From contig NZ_LZKJ01000087.1 in assembly GCF_001672775.1 (NCBI RefSeq), positions 26,619 to 90,618 on the forward strand: DNA of 64,000 nucleotides. The letters run 5' to 3'. Origin of the DNA: Mycobacterium kyorinense. GTDB lineage: Bacteria; Actinomycetota; Actinomycetes; Mycobacteriales; Mycobacteriaceae. Below the pieces are notes generated by a model. The model made no database searches, was not told the origin of the DNA, and saw nothing but the letters and a program-made list of their open reading frames with translations. The position numbers and the translations under genes were made by a program. Numbering within the stretch: position 1 is the first letter of the stretch; every line of letters begins with the position of its first letter. Below, one piece after another: positions 18,182 through 27,014 of this stretch.

Positions 18182-18778
18182 GTGGCGCCTCCGCGGAAGC
18201 ATGAAACCGATGTGATCCTTGACGCAACGCGTTCGCTGGTACTGGCAGAAGGACCGCGGGCGGCAAGCGTCGCGGCGATCGCGAAGGCCAGCGGCGCACC
18301 AGCCGGGACGTTGTATCACCGCTTCGGTAACCGCAACGGCATCCTGACCGCCGCCTGGCTGCGTGCGCTCGAACGTTTCCAGGCGCGGGCGATCGCCGCC
18401 GCCGGTGATACCGCCCTGGAGACCACGGTCGCGATGGCCGTGGCGGCGATCGGCTTCATGCGGGCGCAGCCCGAGGATGCCCGGCTGCTGCTGACCATCC
18501 GCCCGGGCGATCTGCTCGACGGCGAACCCGACGCCGCGTTTCAGCAGATCCTCACCGCCCGCAACGCGCCGCTGCGCGAACGGTTGCACACGTTGGCCAG
18601 CGAACTGTACGGCAACAGCGATCCGCGCTGCGTCGACGCCGTCGCCAGAGCCGTCGTCGACCTGCCCTACGCCGTCGTCCGGCGACACGCGCACGACGAG
18701 CCGATCCCGGAGTGGTTGGAGGAGGACGTCGCCGCGGCGGTGCGCGCGTTGCTGACGAGCTATCGGGCCTCGGCGTAA
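18182..18778 (+). CDS. TetR family transcriptional regulator
   Basis: This 198-residue repressor has an N-terminal helix-turn-helix (about 8-55: VILDATRSLVLAEG...VAAIAKASGAPAGTLYHRFGNRNGIL) and a ligand-binding helical C-terminus. The GTG at 18182 is preceded by GAAGGA at 18164-18169. It is divergent from the DUF2867-like gene, the usual layout of a TetR repressor and its target, and the operator should lie within 18161-18181 or the flanking start codons. Its 3' end overlaps the convergent AAA ATPase gene by 19 bp. The inducing ligand is unknown. Confidence 0.93.
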   Translation: MAPPRKHETDVILDATRSLVLAEGPRAASVAAIAKASGAPAGTLYHRFGNRNGILTAAWLRALERFQARAIAAAGDTALETTVAMAVAAIGFMRAQPEDARLLLTIRPGDLLDGEPDAAFQQILTARNAPLRERLHTLASELYGNSDPRCVDAVARAVVDLPYAVVRRHAHDEPIPEWLEEDVAAAVRALLTSYRASA

Positions 18779-20922
18779 GCACGCAGAGCAGCGACCTGCG
18801 CGGAATCCAGTGACGGCCTTACCGTTTCGCGTGCCGCGGCGATATCTGCGGCGGTGATGTCGGCGGCGTCGATGTTGCGCCGCATTGCGGCCAGCGCGGC
18901 TTCCCGTAACAGCGCCGCGCAGTCTGCGGCGCTGTAGCCGTCCAGATCGGCTGCCAGCACAGCCAAGTCGACGTCGGTGTGCAGCGGAATCGCCTTGCCC
19001 GCGGTGCGCAGGATGTCGTGGCGGGCGGCGGCATCAGGCGGTTCGACGAACACCAGCTTTTCCAGCCGGCCCGGCCGCAGCAGCGCGCCGTCGATCAGAT
19101 CGGGCCGGTTGGTGGCGCCGATCACCACGACGTCGCGCAGCGGCTCGATGCCGTCGAGCTCGGTGAGCAAGGCGGCCACGACTTTGTCCGTCACGCCGGA
19201 GTCAAAGCTTTGCCCGCGCCGCGGCGCCAGTGCATCGAGCTCGTCGAGGAATACCAGCGACGGCGCCGAATCTCGTGCGCGGCGGAACAATTCGCGGACC
19301 GCCTTCTCCGAAGAACCCACCCATTTGTCCATCAACTCCGAGCCCTTGACTGTGTGCACGCTCAGTTGACCGGTGCTGGCCAGCGCGCGGACCAGAAACG
19401 TCTTGCCGCAGCCTGGCGGACCGTAGAGCAGCACCCCGTGCGGCGGCTCGACGCCGAGGCGGGCGAAGGTGTCAGGGTGTTGCAGCGGCCAGAGCACCGC
19501 TTCGGTGAGCGCCTGTTTGGTGGCCGCCATATCGCCGACATCGTCGAGAGTGACGTCACCGGCTGACGGCTGGCCGCCAGTGGAGCGGGACAGCGGCCGG
19601 ATGACGGTCAGCGCGCCGAGCAGGTCGTCGTGGGTCAGCTGCGGTGGCCGGCCGTCGGTGCTGGCGCGGGAGGCGGCACGCAGCGCCGCCTCGCGCACCA
19701 GCGCGGCTAAATCTGCGACAACGAAACCCGGTGTGCGGCTGGCGATCTCGGCGAGGTCGAGGTCGACGGCGGGAATGCCCTTCAGCAGCCCCGCCAACAG
19801 GGAGCTTCGGGTGGCGGCGTCGGGCAGGCTCAAGCCCAGTTCGCGGTCGCACAGATCGGGTCCGCGCAGCCGTGCGTCGAGGTTTTCCGGCACCGCCGAG
19901 GTGGCGATAAAGGCCACTCCCGGAGTGGCTACCGCCGAGCGCAGCTCGGCCAGGATCAAAGTCGCCACCGGTTCGGCGGTGGCGGGTAGCAGCGCGTCGA
20001 TGTCGGCGATCAGCAGTACGCCGCCGCCGTCGCGGACCGCGGCGACGGCGCCGGCAACGGTTTTCCGGCGTTCGTCGGCAGCCAGCGCGCCGACCTCGGG
20101 ACCGTCGAGCTCGACTAGCCGCCGGCCGGCGCATACCGCCCGCACCAGCGTCACTTTGCCGACGCCGGCCGGGCCGGACACCAGGACACCCAGATTGGCT
20201 GTGGCGCCCAGGGTTTCGAGTAGGTCAGGCTGGTCCAACGCCAGCTTCAGCCACTCGGTGAGCTTGGCGGCCTGGGGCTGAGAGCCTCGGAGGTCCTCGA
20301 GCGCGACGGTCGCTGTCTCAGCGGCTGTGCTGACAGCCGCCGGTGCGACACCGGCACCCCAGGTCACCAGTGAATTGGGTTGCACGCTGACCGGCCCGGC
20401 CGGGTCGACACCGGTCACGGTGAGCAACTCGGAGGTCCAGCTGATGCCGACCGCCGAGGCCAGCGCGCGGCTGGCCTCGGTCGTGGAGGTCCCCGGCCCC
20501 AGATCGCGGGGCAGTAGCGATACGGCGTCACCGACGGTGAGGACCTTGCCGAGCAGAGCCTGCCGCAACGTGGCCGGCGGCACCGACTGGGTGGCGAGCG
20601 TCGAACCGCTCAGGGTCACCGAACGGGCGCCGCACACGGCGGCTGGGCTGATGATGACGGCGCTGTCCTCGCGCAACCCGGCGTTGGACAGCGTGACATC
20701 GTCCAGCAGCGCGGCGAACGCCGGTATGTCGGCGACGGCTACTGCGGCTACCGCCGCGGTGGTCCGCGATCCGGTCAGCGACACCGCGTCCCACTCCCGA
20801 ATCCCCAGGGCCGCAATAGCTTCCGGGTGCAGGCGGACCACACCGCGACGCGAGTCGACCGCCGACGTGTTCAGCCGCGCGGTCAGGGTCAGCTGCCGGC
20901 CACCCCCGGGCGGCGGTGTCAT
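18760..20922 (-). CDS. AAA family ATPase with tandem AAA modules (Rv0435c-like)
   Basis: This 720-residue CDC48-like protein corresponds to M. tuberculosis Rv0435c. A double-psi-barrel-like N-domain (about 1-185) is followed by two AAA modules. Module 2 is intact, with Walker A GPPGCGKTF, Walker B LVFLDELDALAPRRG, and an Arg-finger and sensor region GATNRPDLIDGALLRPGRLEK. Module 1 is degenerate: GPAGVGKVT lacks the Thr/Ser directly after GK, and its Walker B reads LLIADIDALLP without the catalytic Glu. Only the second ring is therefore likely to hydrolyse ATP. It is coupled to pssA by a 4-bp overlap. A proteasome-related or membrane-protein quality-control role would be a guess. Confidence 0.93.
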   Translation of the reverse strand: MTPPPGGGRQLTLTARLNTSAVDSRRGVVRLHPEAIAALGIREWDAVSLTGSRTTAAVAAVAVADIPAFAALLDDVTLSNAGLREDSAVIISPAAVCGARSVTLSGSTLATQSVPPATLRQALLGKVLTVGDAVSLLPRDLGPGTSTTEASRALASAVGISWTSELLTVTGVDPAGPVSVQPNSLVTWGAGVAPAAVSTAAETATVALEDLRGSQPQAAKLTEWLKLALDQPDLLETLGATANLGVLVSGPAGVGKVTLVRAVCAGRRLVELDGPEVGALAADERRKTVAGAVAAVRDGGGVLLIADIDALLPATAEPVATLILAELRSAVATPGVAFIATSAVPENLDARLRGPDLCDRELGLSLPDAATRSSLLAGLLKGIPAVDLDLAEIASRTPGFVVADLAALVREAALRAASRASTDGRPPQLTHDDLLGALTVIRPLSRSTGGQPSAGDVTLDDVGDMAATKQALTEAVLWPLQHPDTFARLGVEPPHGVLLYGPPGCGKTFLVRALASTGQLSVHTVKGSELMDKWVGSSEKAVRELFRRARDSAPSLVFLDELDALAPRRGQSFDSGVTDKVVAALLTELDGIEPLRDVVVIGATNRPDLIDGALLRPGRLEKLVFVEPPDAAARHDILRTAGKAIPLHTDVDLAVLAADLDGYSAADCAALLREAALAAMRRNIDAADITAADIAAARETVRPSLDSAQVAALRAYAEAR

Positions 20923-21779
20923 GGCGTCCGGCCGGGCTTACGCAACCCCAGCCGCGCCATCGACCGCCGGTTGGGTTGTGCCCGGCGGATCGCACGACGC
21001 ACCGCGCGCCGCTGCTTGGGCTCGTGATCCCAGGCCTCGGGATGATCGGCCAACCAGCGGTGGCTGCGCACCGAGAACGGGATGTGGCACAGGTAGGCCA
21101 CGATGGCCACCATGACCAGGATGTAGGGGAACAGGAACGCCGCCGCGGCGACGATCGCCAACGCCGCCAACAGCACCGCCGCCAAATTCGGCGGCACCGA
21201 CACGGCGTGCATCTTCTTCATCGGCAGCCGGCTGACGACCAGGACCGAGCAGCCCGCGATCCAGGCGCACACGAACCACGGCGTCGTCCACCAGCCGTCG
21301 CCGAACTCCAATTTGGCGGCCAGCGGGCCCAGGGTCGCGATGGCCCCGGCCGGGGCCGGCATCCCGACAAAGAACTCGCGGGTGTACGCCGGCAGGGTGG
21401 CGTCGTCGAGCAGCGCGTTGAACCGGGCCAGCCGCAGCACGATGCACACCGCGTAGAGCAGCACCAGCACCCAGCCAGCCGGCGACGCCGCTAGCAGCGT
21501 CACGTACACCACCACCGCGGGCGCCACCCCGAAGTTCACCGCGTCGGCCAGCGAGTCGATCTCCTCACCCATCCGTGACTCGGCGTCCAGGATGCGGGCC
21601 ACCCGCCCGTCCAGCCCGTCGAGGATGGCGGCGGCGGCGATCAGCGCCATCGCAACGTGCGGCTGGGCCTCCAACGCGAACCGGATCGAGGTGAGCCCGG
21701 CGCAGATCGCCAGCACGCTCATCGAGCTGGGCAGGATGCGCAGGTTGACCGTTCGGCGGGTGCGGGTTCTGGTGGTCAT
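20919..21779 (-). CDS. pssA: CDP-diacylglycerol-serine O-phosphatidyltransferase
   Basis: This 286-residue integral membrane enzyme makes phosphatidylserine from CDP-diacylglycerol and serine. The CDP-alcohol phosphotransferase motif is complete: DGRVAR, then eight residues, G, EEI, D, SLA, D. About eight membrane helices follow, and the C-terminus is basic (KQRRAVRRAIRRAQ), as in M. tuberculosis Rv0436c. The ATG at 21779 forms TGATG with the psd stop, and a GTG one codon upstream (21782) is equally possible. It works directly with psd, the next step of phosphatidylethanolamine synthesis, and lies in the same operon. Confidence 0.96.
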   Translation of the reverse strand: MTTRTRTRRTVNLRILPSSMSVLAICAGLTSIRFALEAQPHVAMALIAAAAILDGLDGRVARILDAESRMGEEIDSLADAVNFGVAPAVVVYVTLLAASPAGWVLVLLYAVCIVLRLARFNALLDDATLPAYTREFFVGMPAPAGAIATLGPLAAKLEFGDGWWTTPWFVCAWIAGCSVLVVSRLPMKKMHAVSVPPNLAAVLLAALAIVAAAAFLFPYILVMVAIVAYLCHIPFSVRSHRWLADHPEAWDHEPKQRRAVRRAIRRAQPNRRSMARLGLRKPGRTP

Positions 21780-22480
21780 CACAGTTGGGCCAGCACCGTT
21801 TCCCCGGCGAGCGTGCGTTGCCCGACCAGGATCGCGGGTTCGGTTCCGGCCGGCAGATAGGTGTCCAGCCGGGAGCCGAACCGGATCAGGCCGTAGGTGT
21901 CACCGATCGACAGTTTGTCGCCGGCGTGCGCGTCGCAGACGATGCGCCGGGCCAGCAGCCCGGCGATCTGCACGACGACGATCTCGGCGCCGTCGGCGGT
22001 ACGGATCCGCATGCTGATGCGTTCGTTGTCTTCGCTGGCCGCGGCCAGGTCAGCCGAGCCGAACCGGCCGGGCCGGTGTTGCACGTCGAGCACCTCGCCG
22101 CTGACCGGGGACCGTTGTACGTGCGCGTCCAGCAGCGACAGGAAGATGCTGACCCGCGGCAGCGGGGTGTCGGGCAGACCGAGCTCGGCGGGCGGTGCGG
22201 CGGTGTCCACCACGCAGACGAGCCCGTCGGCGGGTGCGACGACGACACCCGGGCGGGTGGGCGGCACCCGCGGCGGATGCCGGAAGAACCCCGCGCAGGC
22301 GCCCGCCGTCAGGAGACCGGCCCGGCGAAACCACCGGTGGTTGCGCCCGGCCAGGGCAAGGCCCAAGCCGGCGGAGATGAACGGCAGCCCGGCCGGATGC
22401 ACCGGCGGAACGGTCGAACGCAGCAGCGCTACCAGGCGCTGCGGGCCGGAAAGATTGGCGGGGCGGGGGCGTCGTGCCAC
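21779..22480 (-). CDS. psd: Phosphatidylserine decarboxylase proenzyme
   Basis: This 233-residue protein converts phosphatidylserine to phosphatidylethanolamine. It is the short (archaeal-type) Psd: [22 protein letters not shown] and the C-terminal [10 protein letters not shown], where cleavage before Ser in the GS pair yields the pyruvoyl cofactor and the alpha/beta chains. The GTG start (MARRPRP) matches M. tuberculosis Rv0437c. A hydrophobic segment (about 30-65) anchors it to the membrane. It shares an operon with pssA. Confidence 0.96.
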   Translation of the reverse strand: MARRPRPANLSGPQRLVALLRSTVPPVHPAGLPFISAGLGLALAGRNHRWFRRAGLLTAGACAGFFRHPPRVPPTRPGVVVAPADGLVCVVDTAAPPAELGLPDTPLPRVSIFLSLLDAHVQRSPVSGEVLDVQHRPGRFGSADLAAASEDNERISMRIRTADGAEIVVVQIAGLLARRIVCDAHAGDKLSIGDTYGLIRFGSRLDTYLPAGTEPAILVGQRTLAGETVLAQL

Positions 22481-22587
22481 CCGGTCATCTTACGGAGCGG
22501 CGCGGGTAGCCGGTGCGCCGAGCGTGGGCTTATGTCACGCGAAATCGCAATTGGCGTGCATCAAGCCCACATTCGGCAGACATGCAC

Positions 22588-23793
22588 TCAGCGCAGATCC
22601 CAGATCCGCAGCTCGGATCCGGCCGCGATCTGCTCGACGTCCTCGGAAATGTCGAGCAGGCAGTTCGCCGACGCGAACCACCGCAGATGGTGTGACGCCG
22701 GTGGACCCCAGCTGGTGACGGTGCCGGCGCCGGGATCGAAGACTCCGCGCCGGAACTGGCGCTTACCGCGCGGCGAGGTCAGCGCTTCGGTGAGCACCGC
22801 TGACCGTCGCGGCCGGTGCGCGTCGGGCAGGCCCATCGCGGCGCGCAGCGCCGGGCGGATGAACACCTCGAAAGACACCAGCGCGCTGACCGGGTTGCCC
22901 GGCAGCGTGATGATGGGCGTGCCCGCGACCCGGCCGGTGCCCTGCGGCATGCCGGGCTGCATGGCGACCTTGACGAAGTCCACGCCCTGATCGCCGTCGC
23001 GGCCGAACGCGTCCTTGACCACCTCGTAGGCGCCCGCGCTGACGCCGCCGCTGGTGATGATCAGATCCGCCTCGGCGGCGTAGCGGTCGAGCACCGCAGC
23101 GAACTGCGCGACGTCGTCGCTGACGGCCGGTGTGGCGACCACGTCGGCGCCGGCGTCGCGGACCGCCGCGGCCAGCATGATCGAGTTGGACTCGTAGATC
23201 TGGCCGGGCTGCAGCGGGGAGCCCGGCGACACCAATTCCGATCCGGTCGAGATCACCAGCACCCGCTGCCGCGGTATCACCGGCAGCTCATGCAGGCCCA
23301 GTGCGGCAGCCAACCCCACCGCCGCCGGGGTGACCACCTGCCCGGCCCGTAACACGGTGGTGCCCGCGGCAACGTCTTCGCCGGCGCGACGGATGTGGCG
23401 CCCCTCGTCGGCAGCCTCGCGGATGGTCACGACGTCGGTCCGCCCGTCGGTGGCCTCGACCGGCACCACCGCTGTGGCCCCGGGCGGCATCGGCGCCCCG
23501 GTCATGATCCGGTGCGCGGTGCCGGCCTCGAGGGTGGGAATGTCGGTGCGCCCGGCCGGAATGTCTTCGGCCACCGGCAGTGTCACCGGGCTCTCGGCTG
23601 TCGCGCCGACGATGTCGGCAGCCCGCACCGCGTAGCCGTCCATCGCGGAGTTGTCGAAAACCGGCAGCGACACGGTCGCCGCCACGTTGTCGGCCAGTAC
23701 CAGGTGCTCGGCTTCGGCGAGGCCGGTAGTGGCGGCCGGACGCGCTGCGATCAGCTCGTCGACGACACGCTGGTGTTCCTCGACCGAACGCAT
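22588..23793 (-). CDS. moeA2: Molybdopterin molybdenumtransferase MoeA
   Basis: This 401-residue enzyme inserts molybdate into adenylated molybdopterin. Motifs are FDNSAMDGYAVRAAD, IMTGAPMPPGATAVVPVE, VISTGSEL, ESNSIMLAAAV, ITSGGVSAGAYEVVKDAF and ITLPGNPVSALVSFEVFIRP. The ATG at 23793 forms TGATG with the stop of the upstream dehydrogenase gene. Open frame continues far upstream in the same phase, but that is a shadow of the dehydrogenase. The position between psd and the Rv0439c-like gene is that of M. tuberculosis moeA2 (Rv0438c). Confidence 0.95.
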   Translation of the reverse strand: MRSVEEHQRVVDELIAARPAATTGLAEAEHLVLADNVAATVSLPVFDNSAMDGYAVRAADIVGATAESPVTLPVAEDIPAGRTDIPTLEAGTAHRIMTGAPMPPGATAVVPVEATDGRTDVVTIREAADEGRHIRRAGEDVAAGTTVLRAGQVVTPAAVGLAAALGLHELPVIPRQRVLVISTGSELVSPGSPLQPGQIYESNSIMLAAAVRDAGADVVATPAVSDDVAQFAAVLDRYAAEADLIITSGGVSAGAYEVVKDAFGRDGDQGVDFVKVAMQPGMPQGTGRVAGTPIITLPGNPVSALVSFEVFIRPALRAAMGLPDAHRPRRSAVLTEALTSPRGKRQFRRGVFDPGAGTVTSWGPPASHHLRWFASANCLLDISEDVEQIAAGSELRIWDLR

Positions 23794-24716
23794 CAGACCG
23801 GGAACGTCACGTTGGTGAGTTCCTCGGAGACCGCCCACAGCCGGCGCTGCAGTTCTTCGTCGTGGGACTGCGCGCTGGACGACACCAACTTCGGGTGACC
23901 GCGCTGCTCGCCCAGACCATCGGGGCCGTAGTACTGCCCGCCCTCGACGTCGGGATCGGTGGCCGCGCGCAGTGTCGGCAACGCGCCCATCGCCGCGCTC
24001 TGGAAGACCAGCGGACCCAGCACCGAGGCGACCGGTTTCAGGATGGTCGGGATGTTGCGCGCCAATTCGGTGTTGGAGCCGCCGGGGTGTGCGGCCACCG
24101 CGATGGTGTTCTTCTGCTGCGCGGCGAGCCGCCGCTGCAGCTCGTAGGTGAACAGCAGATTGGCCAATTTCGACTGGCCGTACGCGCCGATCCGGTCGTA
24201 GCGGCGCTCCCACTGCAGGTCGTCGAAGTGGATGGCCGCACGGATGCGGTGGCCCATGCTGCTGACGGTCACCACCCGCGAACCGCGGACTGGCAGCAGG
24301 TGGTCGAGCAGCAGCCCGGTCAGCGCGAAGTGGCCGAGATGGTTGGTGCCGAACTGCATTTCGAAGCCGTCGGCGGTGACCTGCTTGGGTGTCCACATCA
24401 CGCCGGCGTTGTTGATCAGCAGGTCGATGCGCGGGTAGGCCCTGCGCAGCGCATCGGCGGCGGTGCGGACCGAATCCAGCGAGCTCAGGTCGAGTTCCTG
24501 CAGGGTGACGTCGGCCTGCGGATAGGCGGCGACGATGCGCGCCAGCGCGGCGTTGCCCTTCTCCAGGTTGCGCACCGCCAGTACGACGTGCGCGCCGCTT
24601 TGCGCCAGCGCCGCGGCGGTGTGGTAGCCCAGGCCGGTGTTAGCACCGGTGACGATCGCGGTGCGCCCGCTTTGGTCCGGCACGTCGGCTTGTGACCATT
24701 TGCCTCCTGCGCTCAT
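23793..24716 (-). CDS. Short-chain dehydrogenase/reductase (Rv0439c-like)
   Basis: This 307-residue SDR has the NAD(P)-binding TGANTGLG motif, a LINNAGVM motif, the catalytic Ser in VVTVSSMGH and the catalytic YGQSK pair. It resembles retinol/protochlorophyllide dehydrogenase-like SDRs; the substrate is unknown. It is the first gene of the minus-strand operon leading to moeA2, and psd and pssA lie downstream. ATG 24716 is preceded by GGAGG in the minus-strand leader-like sequence, supporting this start. Confidence 0.94.
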   Translation of the reverse strand: MSAGGKWSQADVPDQSGRTAIVTGANTGLGYHTAAALAQSGAHVVLAVRNLEKGNAALARIVAAYPQADVTLQELDLSSLDSVRTAADALRRAYPRIDLLINNAGVMWTPKQVTADGFEMQFGTNHLGHFALTGLLLDHLLPVRGSRVVTVSSMGHRIRAAIHFDDLQWERRYDRIGAYGQSKLANLLFTYELQRRLAAQQKNTIAVAAHPGGSNTELARNIPTILKPVASVLGPLVFQSAAMGALPTLRAATDPDVEGGQYYGPDGLGEQRGHPKLVSSSAQSHDEELQRRLWAVSEELTNVTFPV

Positions 24717-24824
24717 GGCGCCAAACGATACCCACGGATGATCGCTTGTGCCCGACGGCGGCTCGATGGGGTAGACAACGGCACGCCGTACCCGGACGTG
24801 GGGGGCATGGTCGACTCCGCCGGA

Positions 24825-25241
24825 TCAGCCCGAGGTACCGCGATACCCCGAGCCCATGTTGACCATGTTGCACCAGGCGCCCGTGCCGGCGCTCTTGGGT
24901 GCGTTGTTGGTCTTCGAGACGACCGTCCGCCCACCAACGGAAACTCGGCATGTCACCGACCCTGGGTCGCCGCCGGGGTGAACGCCGCTGAAACTCAGCG
25001 ACGGCGCGCTTCCGTTGTAGTCGTACGCTGTCGACCACGGCAAACTCACAACAGCGGTTTCGGGCTCGTCGTCCGCGCCGAAATACGACACCTGCACACC
25101 CTCGGCAAATGTGCCCGTCAACTCGAAGGTGATCGGAGTCGACGCCAACGCCGTTGCCGGCGCTGTCAGCAGCAGCCCGCCGCCAAGCCCGACGACAGCA
25201 ACCACCCTGCCCACGCGCCCGGCGGCAAATTCCATACTCAT
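24825..25241 (-). CDS. Secreted MmpS-like protein
   Basis: This 138-residue protein has a signal peptide with probable cleavage after TALA (about residue 32). A domain resembling the periplasmic part of MmpS proteins follows (TPITFELTGTF...VQVSYFGADDEPETAVVSLPW...CRVSVGGRTVVSKTNNA). Two Cys (in VTCRVS and AWCNMV) could form a disulfide. Unlike classic MmpS proteins it seems to lose its hydrophobic segment by cleavage, and no mmpL gene is nearby. The start may be ATG 25241 or 25235. It lies alone between the SDR and helicase genes. Confidence 0.75.
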   Translation of the reverse strand: MSMEFAAGRVGRVVAVVGLGGGLLLTAPATALASTPITFELTGTFAEGVQVSYFGADDEPETAVVSLPWSTAYDYNGSAPSLSFSGVHPGGDPGSVTCRVSVGGRTVVSKTNNAPKSAGTGAWCNMVNMGSGYRGTSG

Positions 25242-25292
25242 GCGTAAATTGCAGCACCGTTCGCAGCTCACGTCAGGCGATCGGCATATCCG

Positions 25293-26945
25293 CTACAGCT
25301 TGCGGGCCGCCTCGATGCGGTTTTTGAGCTGATCGGTGGTGGCCGCCGCAACTGGCGGTCCGCCGCAGATGCGTCGCAGTTCGTTGTGAATCCAGCCGTG
25401 TGGCTTGCCCGTTCGGTGATGCGCCGCCGACACCAATGCGTTGAGCTCGCGGCGCAGATCGCGCAGCTGACCGTGCCGGATGACCGGCTCGGCGTCACTG
25501 CCGCGCCGCTCGAGCTGTTCGGCTTGGCGGCGCCGCAACAGGTCTCGCATCTGACCGGCATCCAACAGACCCGGGATGCCGAGGTAGTCGTCCTCGTCGC
25601 CGCCGGTGCCGAACGACGCGCCGTCGAAGATGACCTGGTCCAGCTCGGCGTCGGCGCCCAGCGAGGTGAACCCGTTCTCGAGCTCCGACGGCTCACTTTG
25701 GCGGCGCTGCGCGGCCACCAGTTCGTCGGATTCCCGGTGCGGCTTACCCAGCACATGGTTGCGTTGCGCCTCCAGCTCGCTGGCCAGCAGCAGCAGCGAG
25801 GGCACCGACGGCAGGAACACACTCGCCGTTTCCCCGGGCCGCCGCGACCGGACGAACCGGCCGATCGCCTGGGCGAAAAACAGCGGCGTCGAGGCGCTGG
25901 TGGCATAGACACCCACGGCCAGCCGCGGGACGTCGACGCCCTCTGACACCATCCGCACCGCGACCAGCCAGCGGCTGGTGTCCGCGGCGAACCGCGCGAT
26001 GCTTTCCGACGCACCCGGGTCGTCGGAAAGCACGACGGTCGGTGTCTCGCCGGTGATCCTGGTCAGCAGGCCGGCGTAGGCGCGCGCGGCTTTTTGGTCC
26101 GAGGCGATCACCATGCCGCCGGCGTCGGGCATGCCGCCGGCGCGCAGCTGCCGCAACCTGGTGTCGGCCGCAGCGATAACCGCCGGCATCCATTCGCCGG
26201 CCGGGTCCAGCGCGGTGCGCCAGGCCCGGGTGGTGTGCTCGACACTCAGCGGCTCGCCGAGCCGCGCGGCGTACTCCTCGCCGGCGCTGTCTCGCCAGCG
26301 GGCCTCGCCGGAGTAGGCCAGAAACACCACCGGGCGCACCACGCCGTCGGCCAGCGCCTCGGTGTAGCCGTAGGTGTGGTCGGCCTGTGAGCGCAGCAAG
26401 CCGTCGCGGTCGGGCGCATAGTGTACGAACGGGATGGCGGCGTCGTCGCTGCGAAACGGTGTGCCGGTCAGTGACAGCCGGCGGGTGGCGTCGCCGTAGG
26501 CCTCCTGGATGGCGTCGCCCCAGCTTTTGGCGTCGCCGCCGTGATGGATCTCGTCGAAGATGACCAGGGTTCGCCGGCTCTCGGTGCGCACCCGGTGCCG
26601 TGTTGGGTGGCTGGCCACCTGGGCGTAGGTGACGACGACGCCGTCGTATTCGGCCGAGGTGTGCGCGGCGCTATTGCGGAACTTGGGGTCCAGCGCGATG
26701 CCGTCGGCGGCCGCCGCCAGTGCCCATTGCACCTTGAGGTGTTCGGTGGGCACCACCACGGTGATCGCCTCGATGCTGCGATCTGCCAACAGCTCTGCGG
26801 CGATGCGCAGAGCAAACGCGGTCTTTCCCGCGCCCGGGGTGGCGACCAGCAGGAAATCCCGCGGCTTGCCGGTCAGATAGCGCACCAAGGCTCGCCGCTG
26901 CCAGCCCCGCAATGCTCGGGTGCTGGGCGCATCGGTTGCCCGCAC
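25293..26945 (-). CDS. DEAD/DEAH box superfamily 2 helicase
   Basis: This 550-residue helicase has motif I VATPGAGKTAFA, the DEAH-box variant FDEIHHGGD, motif III SLTGTPFRSD, and a C-terminal RecA domain with VRMVSEGVDVPRLAVG and AQAIGRFVRSRR (motif VI). A C-terminal region of about 130 residues with an SAP-like NELRRICGGPP...TDQLKNRIEA segment may bind nucleic acid. I set the start at GTG 26945 because AGGAG lies 7 nt upstream; the open frame continues 44 codons further only to a TTG. It diverges from the M24 gene across 69 bp. A DNA repair or restriction-like role is possible but unproven. Confidence 0.9.
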   Translation of the reverse strand: MRATDAPSTRALRGWQRRALVRYLTGKPRDFLLVATPGAGKTAFALRIAAELLADRSIEAITVVVPTEHLKVQWALAAAADGIALDPKFRNSAAHTSAEYDGVVVTYAQVASHPTRHRVRTESRRTLVIFDEIHHGGDAKSWGDAIQEAYGDATRRLSLTGTPFRSDDAAIPFVHYAPDRDGLLRSQADHTYGYTEALADGVVRPVVFLAYSGEARWRDSAGEEYAARLGEPLSVEHTTRAWRTALDPAGEWMPAVIAAADTRLRQLRAGGMPDAGGMVIASDQKAARAYAGLLTRITGETPTVVLSDDPGASESIARFAADTSRWLVAVRMVSEGVDVPRLAVGVYATSASTPLFFAQAIGRFVRSRRPGETASVFLPSVPSLLLLASELEAQRNHVLGKPHRESDELVAAQRRQSEPSELENGFTSLGADAELDQVIFDGASFGTGGDEDDYLGIPGLLDAGQMRDLLRRRQAEQLERRGSDAEPVIRHGQLRDLRRELNALVSAAHHRTGKPHGWIHNELRRICGGPPVAAATTDQLKNRIEAARKL

Positions 26946-27014
26946 CCGAGGACTCCTATCTGTCGAGATGCACTGTAGCGCAATGGCATCGGAGCGTGCA
27001 TAGGCCGTAGTATC

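Noticed and set aside
22588..24396. 602-residue version of MoeA
   Set aside because: The extra 201 residues are a shifted frame of the Rv0439c-like dehydrogenase. The true ATG at 23793 overlaps the dehydrogenase stop and begins the conserved MoeA sequence.
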